From assembly GCA_000181795.3 (NCBI GenBank), contig CM012955.1, forward strand, positions 7,794,693-7,858,692: 64,000 bases of DNA, given 5' to 3'. The notes under the pieces were generated by a model that saw only the letters and a program-made list of their open reading frames with translations, was not told the DNA's origin and did no database searches. Within the stretch, counting starts at the first letter, position 1, and each line of letters opens with the position of its first letter. This DNA comes from Trichinella spiralis (Eukaryota > Nematoda > Enoplea > Trichinellida > Trichinellidae). Shown in pieces: positions 58,101-64,000 of this stretch. The position numbers and the translations under genes are program-made.

Positions 58101-58731
58101 TTTCAACCAGATGACATCTAACAGACCCTTTGATCTAGCCTGTTTTATTGCTGAACTGAGGAAGTTTTTGTAAAGCAAAAATGAAAACAGTTATTTGGTT
58201 TTTTCATTTTTATTATTTAAATATAAAAAAACATAATAATAAAGAAAAGCTCCTTCTTTTTTGTGGTTAAATTTTTCATCTTTAAAAGAATGGTATCGAC
58301 CAGGAAAAGGAGGAAAATTCGACTGGGAGTCATTAAACACTTTTCAGTTTTGTCATAAATTTGACTCTTTAAATTAATAACTGTTCTTTGAGTGGTACGT
58401 GCTGAAAATATTCCCCGATATTCATTATTCGTTTGCTTAATGAGATGATTGCATTGCGGAGTTGGTTTGCCAGAAACGTTGTGCTTTTTGACATATCAAA
58501 AGTATTAATAAGATCATTATCAATAAGGTAACTAAATCAAATCGATTGCAATTGTTTTAATATTTCTTCTTCTTCTTCTTCCTTTTTTGTTTTATAAATA
58601 ACAAATAGAAAAAAATGGCTTCATTTATTTTATTAATATGAAAATATGAAAAGCAGTACTTTGTTTTCGTGCTTGATGAAATTAACATTAAAAGAAAATC
58701 TGCCAAAAGTAGATAGACAAGCCAATAATTG

Positions 58732-59007
58732 TCATGTTAATTTTCGGAAATGAAAATTGACATTCGTCTTCGGTGTGTGATGGTCATGTTGACCAAGCTT
58801 AAAAGCATGTGATGATTGGTGTTTGCTTTGCTGACCGCTTATCCGTTCAATTCTAGAGATAGCATTTAGCCAAATTCTCGCATCTGCGCCAATAAAGCAA
58901 ACACATGTGTACATTTTGCGCACAACAAAGCTCAAGACTGCATTTTGCTTTTTCTGCGTCAATTCAGGTGAACTGAACATTTGTCCCAGCAATAACAGCA
59001 AAAACAT
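58732..59007 (-). CDS. Candidate small secreted protein (weak)
   Basis: A 91-residue frame from ATG 59007 to the TGA at 58732 opens with MFLLLLLGQMFSSPELTQKK, a good signal-peptide pattern. It contains two close cysteines (YTCVCF), a segment ARIWLNAISRIERISGQQS that would form an amphipathic helix, and a histidine-rich end. The GC content is above its surroundings. There is no homology I recognise, no splice or poly(A) support, and the interval could instead be a conserved non-coding block. It is listed only as a candidate. Confidence 0.25.
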   Translation of the reverse strand: MFLLLLLGQMFSSPELTQKKQNAVLSFVVRKMYTCVCFIGADARIWLNAISRIERISGQQSKHQSSHAFKLGQHDHHTPKTNVNFHFRKLT

Positions 59008-61739
59008 AACTGCCACTTATTTTCTTTTCATGCATCACACTTTTTCCTTTCATGTAATATAACATTGCTAAGCAAGGTGAGGTAAAGTTTTTTCCCTTTT
59101 TTTCAATTGTTTTTCAAATGAATTTACTCACCACTTGTGATTTGCATGAAAAAATAAACAAACAAAAACCACATGCAGAAGCATTTATTTATTGTTTCAC
59201 GTCGTCTAGACACGAGCTTTAATGCAAATGCAACGTCTCAATGCTACTATTGCGAACTTTTTAATCTACTAACAGTTGATAAACAAGATTGTAAACATGC
59301 ATGCTAACGTGAAAAGCCGATTTAATGATTGAAAACATTTCTTCTTCTTCTTCTTCTTCTTTTACATAAGTTTACAGCGGCATTTTACATTTCAGTAATA
59401 TCATCTACTTATTAGTATTTTGCATTTAAAAAAAAAGCAAATTGTTCTGTCACTCAGTTATTTGATGACTGACTGGTAATTCAGATTTGATTTTGAGAAA
59501 TTTAACTTAAAAATCAATTTCCTTATCACTATCAATATTATTAAATTTAATATTAAAATTGAAATTTCAAACGATGCTTTCAACAATTTCAAATTAACAG
59601 TTGTACACAACAAGTTCCGTATCACAACAAATTGAATATTTGAAGTTCTATTTCAATTGTAATTTATGGCTTAGAAATGCTTCGAAAAACCTATTTTTAT
59701 TATTTTTTTTCTTGCTTCTTCTCTTCTGAATTGTATATGTACATTTTACAAGATTCCATTCATAACCATTCCAATCATGTATCTAATTTAAATTGTGATT
59801 TGCAGCTGGATTTGTCAATGATCGATCCATACACAAAACGGACGATACAAAATATGTATTTATTTTATACTCTTAAAAAAACTTTTTACATTTTCAAAGT
59901 ATCCAAAAATGTGTAAAAATAAGTATGTTTTAACTATTCATTTGCAATATTGAAGACAATAAACCAATCGGCAATGATAGAACAGTGAATAAAAATTTAA
60001 CACGAACTTGTTCAACGTACTATCCATATAAAAGAAATGTTATTTTCTTCTTATTCTAAAATGCAAATTATCTTACATTGTTTTGCTTTTCCCTAAATGC
60101 AGCATTCATTTATGAGAACGGCGCTATTTTCAATTTCAATAAATAGCAGCAAAGCAATGATCTATCTGTCTATCTTTCTTTCTATTTGCTATTTATCACA
60201 TGCTTCTCATTTCAGCTGTTTCAGCATCATTTATGTCGCTTGGTTGTAATAGATGATAACAAAATGAAAAGAACCACATCATTAATTGTTCATATGTGAT
60301 ATAAAGATTCAGCACATTTAACCTAGCCAAATAGTGATCAAAGTAAATATTTGTTGTTTTTATTGATGCCTTGATATTACTTCATCAATTAAACTATAAC
60401 ACATCCGGCTTAATTCTTGACACAGACTGATATTGTTATTTGCATGTTCTATTAATGAATATGTTTATTGTTTAATGGAAATATCATTAATTTGTTCAAT
60501 TTTAGTTCTTTTTATTTTTGTTAAAGTTTCATTTCACGGATTATTCACTTCATTTCATTCAATTATTTTCATTACAATGAATTACAACTTTTCATTAGAT
60601 CATTACCACGGGTAGAGCTTCCATTTCAAAAAAAACATTTAACAACAACTATTGGCTAAACTAAGTTATGGAAAAAATAAAAATATTGTCCTATTTATTA
60701 AAAAATATCTTTATCCTTCGTGACAATCTACTACTTATGTTCATTCATGCTTTTTATGCCTGCATTTTACACAGCTTTAATGGAATGAAATATTAAATTA
60801 ATTCTTGATTTGTAATTTTACTGAAAATCTTACATTATGCAATTTATTGTAGTTAATAAATTGTTTTGATAACTTTTGTTTTGAAATTGTTTATCCGCTT
60901 CATTTTATCTAATTAACTATGACACTTCTAAAAAGAGAACATTTTTCAAAAAATTTCGTAACATATATGAGCAGCTGAATAAAACAGTAATGCTTACTAT
61001 GTATAATGCTAGTTAGACGGAAGTTTTTTTTATCAATAAAGTGTTATTGTTAATTTTCAATGAATGTAAAATAACATAGAAAAGAAAAATTAAGTTTTCA
61101 ATGAAACACAATACACTAACTAACTATCATTCAATTTTTAAGGATTTATCATAATTCTTCAAAATTTTTTACTTGTTGTTATTCAATTAAGTCTTTATAT
61201 ATACTTATATTATTATTCTGCAGCACAGTAAATAGGAGTAGCAAAGATAAAGTAGCAGAATGCAAGTTTTCAAAGTTAGGCCAATAAATTTGTTCATTGT
61301 TAAAAGATCTTGTAAAATTGCTATTGAAGCATCCAGCCATAAATTCAGTAAAGCTTACTTGACCTAAGGAAGTTAGTAGCATTTTGTTTTAAACTGATGA
61401 TCATCAGAGAGGCTTCCTTTCATGCTTAAATTTTCTAAGAACGATTTTCTTCTCAGCTATTATTGATCGCAGCCGATTAAGAAAGTGGGAAAATTTTCAT
61501 CCTGTTAATGGACACTTCTTAATTATTACAGCAATTAGCGTGTTTCAAAAAAAGCAGTCTTAAAAATTTAAACATTATAGATTCATCCATTGAAGAAGTA
61601 TTGTGGTTTTTTTATTCATTCTTAAATTTATTTTGAAATATAAAATCGCCAGTGACCACCATGCTAGTTTGCTGAAAACATTTGCTTTGATCTAGCTGTT
61701 AGTATGATTTACGAGCAAAACTGCTTATGAGCGGCATGT

Positions 61740-61980
61740 TTCCGGAAAATAAACTTGTCAGCAAAGTCTGACGGAAGCAAGTGATTATCTTCAACCATTG
61801 CAGTGCAGCCGTCTCCGTCGCTCGTTCTCACCCTCCAATAAACATCAGCATAGCGTCGTCGGCTAAACAGATCAAGCTTATAGATCAAAATTGATTAAGT
61901 GGCCTAACCTGCGGTCATTGTGTGACCGCTTCCCACTTGTCCACTACGTTGCACGCTTGTCTGCAAAAGAGTGTCTTAAT
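61740..61980 (+). promoter_or_regulatory. Likely proximal promoter or 5' exon region of acetylcholinesterase
   Basis: A compositionally distinct block 220-460 bp upstream of the cholinesterase start. It includes TGCAGCCGTCTCCGTCGCTC and a CGTCGTCGG run in otherwise very AT-rich DNA. It has no open frame of note. Its position before the spliced 5' untranslated region suggests a promoter or a non-coding first exon. Confidence 0.35.
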
Positions 61981-62200
61981 TAAAAATTGGTGGTCTTCAT
62001 TATTAAGATATTCATTTATTTCAACATGCTATTTGGTATTTGTAAACTCCATATGCACAGATGTTACGGAAAATACACTGCACATTTAAATTACTTTTCA
62101 TTTATAACATATATTTTAGAAAAGAAAGAATATTTTACAAAATCACTTATAATAATAATAATAATAATATAATTGCAGGAAAATTATTCTGCTGCCATCA

Positions 62201-64000
62201 ATGATGCTCGCTATTCTAATGGACTGCGCTCTATGGTGGTTATTTAGGACTGTGTTGCTGGTTCTATCATTTCTTGGATTATGCACACTCGGTACACCAG
62301 TAGACATTACTACACCTTTAGGTGTTGTTCGAGGCAAACTGGAAACAGTAGCAGGACATCCAGTTGCTTCATTTTTGGGAGTTCCTTTTGGGCAACCTCC
62401 AGTTGGTCAATTACGTTTTCAACCACCACAAATGGTTAAACCGTGGTCTACGGTCAAATTAGCAACAACTCTTGCTAAAGCTTGTTACCAAGGAAAGGAT
62501 ACAACATTTCCAGGATTTCGTGGTGCTGAAATGTGGAATGCTAATACTCCCATAGACGAAGACTGCCTATACTTGAACATGTGGGTGCCATGGGGCGTTC
62601 GCAACGCTACTGTATTAGTATGGTTGTACGGTGGTGGATTTTGGTACGGCAGTCCATCTTTGGAATTGTATGACGGCCGAGCATTTGCATCTGAAGGAAA
62701 TGTAATCATTGTCAATCTCAATTATCGAATGGGTGTTTTTGGATTCTTGTACTTGGATGATCCTCGAGTACCAGGCAACATGGGTTTGCTAGATCAGCAA
62801 CTGGGTTTGCGTTGGATTCGTGAAAATATTGCTTACTTTGGTGGAAACCCGGATAGTGTATGTTTAATTGGTGAAAGTGCCGGCGCAGCTAGTATTGTTG
62901 CGCATATGATATCTGCACAAAGTCAACCTCTGTTTAAAAATGGTATCCTTCAAAGTGGTGCTTTAGACAATCCTTGGGCAATGGAAGTTCCCAAAAAAGC
63001 TTATGGAAAAGCGATGGATTTTGTACGATCACTTAAATGTGATTTTAGTGAAAAAGCGTTGATTATAGATTGTCTACTGAATAAAACTGCCAAACAATTG
63101 AATGACGCCCTGTGGGATGTTACGCTTTCTTTTCTGGAATTTCCATTTGTAATAGTCAGTAAAGATCGAGCCGGATTTTTTACTGAAGATGCATTTATCT
63201 CTCTGCACGAGGGCCATTACAAGAAGGACATGGATTTGATAATTGGAATCAACGAAGATGAAGGCTCTTTTTGGACTTTCTATTACCTTCCGCGTTATTT
63301 TCGGTATAATACTTTTTTCTTTCTTTTCTTTAATAATTTATGTTTTCAATTCATTAATTCTCTATTTACAAACAACTAATGAAACAGGGCTATTGCTTTC
63401 ATTTAAAAATTCAGTTCAGCTAAACTTTTATGTTAGTCTCATTACTGAATTCAGTTTGAGTTTAACAATTCAACTACTTTGAATGTGTTAAAAAAAAGAT
63501 TCTGCAAATGAGCAAGCTTTATTCAGCTCCTTATTTTTCAATTTATTAATTGCATGATGGTAAGCATTATAATTTATCAAATTCTCATGCTGTTGTTATA
63601 TTAATATGATACATTATTTAATTTTTAATTTTCATACGTCTACAATAATTTCAGTTTATATTCAACTTCTTTCTAATATCAAATATCAGCTGATATAAAT
63701 AAATTTGAATAAATGAATATCTACATGCACAATATATTTTTTTTTTATTTTTTCTTTGTTTAAATTGATGAGAATCGATTAATTTAATTTATATATCCAT
63801 TATTTATTGTCTAAAAAGCTTTAAAATGATCGTAAAATGATTATTTTTAAAACGCATGCAGATGATAATTGAATTTTAGCATTGACCAAGAAAATTTGTT
63901 AAATCAAGAAGCATTTTTGGAATGCTTAGAGGAAGCTTTGTCATTATATTCACCGGTAATGCGACGAGCAGCAGCTTTTCATTATTGGGATCGACAGTGT
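62201..64000 (+). CDS. ACHE: Acetylcholinesterase (carboxylesterase family), partial at right edge
   Basis: Exon 1 is 62201-63303 (367 residues plus 2 nt) and the next exon, 63880-64000, follows in phase and runs off the edge. The enzyme hydrolyses acetylcholine at synapses. A signal peptide occupies about residues 1-31. Catalytic Ser226 sits in GESAGAAS and Glu354 in INEDEGSF; the His lies beyond the window. The oxyanion-hole YGGGF is at 143-147. The choline-binding tryptophan is Trp112 in EMWNANTPIDEDCLYLN. The acyl pocket (LWDV, then SFLEFPF) is of the invertebrate AChE type. Glycine-rich GVPFGQPPVGQLRF and the first disulphide cysteines are in place. All visible active-site residues are intact. 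The start is the first ATG after the 62178 acceptor; a second ATG immediately follows. Confidence 0.93.
63304..63879 (+). other. Acetylcholinesterase intron
   Basis: Donor CG|GTATAA at 63304 and acceptor ATTTTAG at 63879, phase 2. AT-rich, with no feature seen. Reading through the donor gives a hydrophobic AT-driven extension and a stop, which is not part of the protein. Confidence 0.85.

Larger units (their letters stand above)
54483..62200. other. 7.7 kb gene-poor region upstream of acetylcholinesterase
   Basis: The longest gap in the window. It is AT-rich with (AT)n at about 55103-55132 and 57489-57506, (TTC)n at about 58565-58582 and (CTT)n at about 59341-59362. Several islands are less AT-rich: 55180-55480, 56230-56460, 57950-58060, 58730-59030 and 61740-61980. 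None shows recognisable homology. The last directly precedes the cholinesterase and is its likeliest promoter. An acceptor, AATTGCAG|GA at 62177-62178, lies 22 bp before the esterase ATG, so its 5' untranslated region is spliced. An upstream non-coding exon, or trans-splicing, should therefore be sought here. Confidence 0.5.

Overview
This is AT-rich genomic DNA from a metazoan, most likely a nematode. Every gene is split by GT-AG introns (47 bp to 4.1 kb), so bacterial features such as Shine-Dalgarno sites, operons or CRISPR do not apply. The nematode call is an inference. It rests on small AT-rich introns, a secreted six-cysteine ShKT domain, a nematode-style cholinesterase and gene spacing of about 6 kb. 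I cannot name the species. I rebuilt exon structures by hand from homology, splice sites and reading phase. For all the conserved genes except the two cut by the window edges, the exons join in phase from start to stop.

Layout: (1) 1006-1464 (-), the first coding exon of a regulator-like protein running off the left edge. (2) 5902-11503 (+), an AP-2 transcription factor with a 4 kb first intron. (3) 13231-20043 (-), Acinus, with a Tigger-like transposon remnant in one intron. (4) 21685-23954 (-), ORC5. (5) 25320-27026 (-), DCAF4. (6) 28638-30587 (+), a BS69/ZMYND11-type chromatin reader. (7) 31022-33927 (-), PLD3/PLD4. (8) 36319-38699 (-), a secreted ShKT plus nitrobindin-like protein. (9) 41498-42103 (+), an unrecognised secreted protein. 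(10) 43685-43924 (-), a small cysteine-rich membrane protein. (11) 47722-52584 (+), a LURAP1/FAM89-like protein. (12) 53270-54448 (+), mitochondrial ribosomal protein L16. (13) 62201 to the right edge (+), acetylcholinesterase.

The genes are unrelated housekeeping and regulatory functions: RNA processing, DNA replication, ubiquitin ligase adaptor, chromatin reading, lysosomal nuclease/phospholipase, mitochondrial translation and synaptic transmission. They do not form a pathway, and no novel multigene system is evident. The observations most worth a second look are: an ORC5 that has lost the P-loop and both Walker B acids, and whose model needs a 9-nt micro-exon; a BS69 homologue without a PWWP domain; a secreted ShKT-nitrobindin fusion; GC-richer non-coding islands in the AP-2 and LURAP1-like introns; and a few small orphan secreted or membrane proteins.
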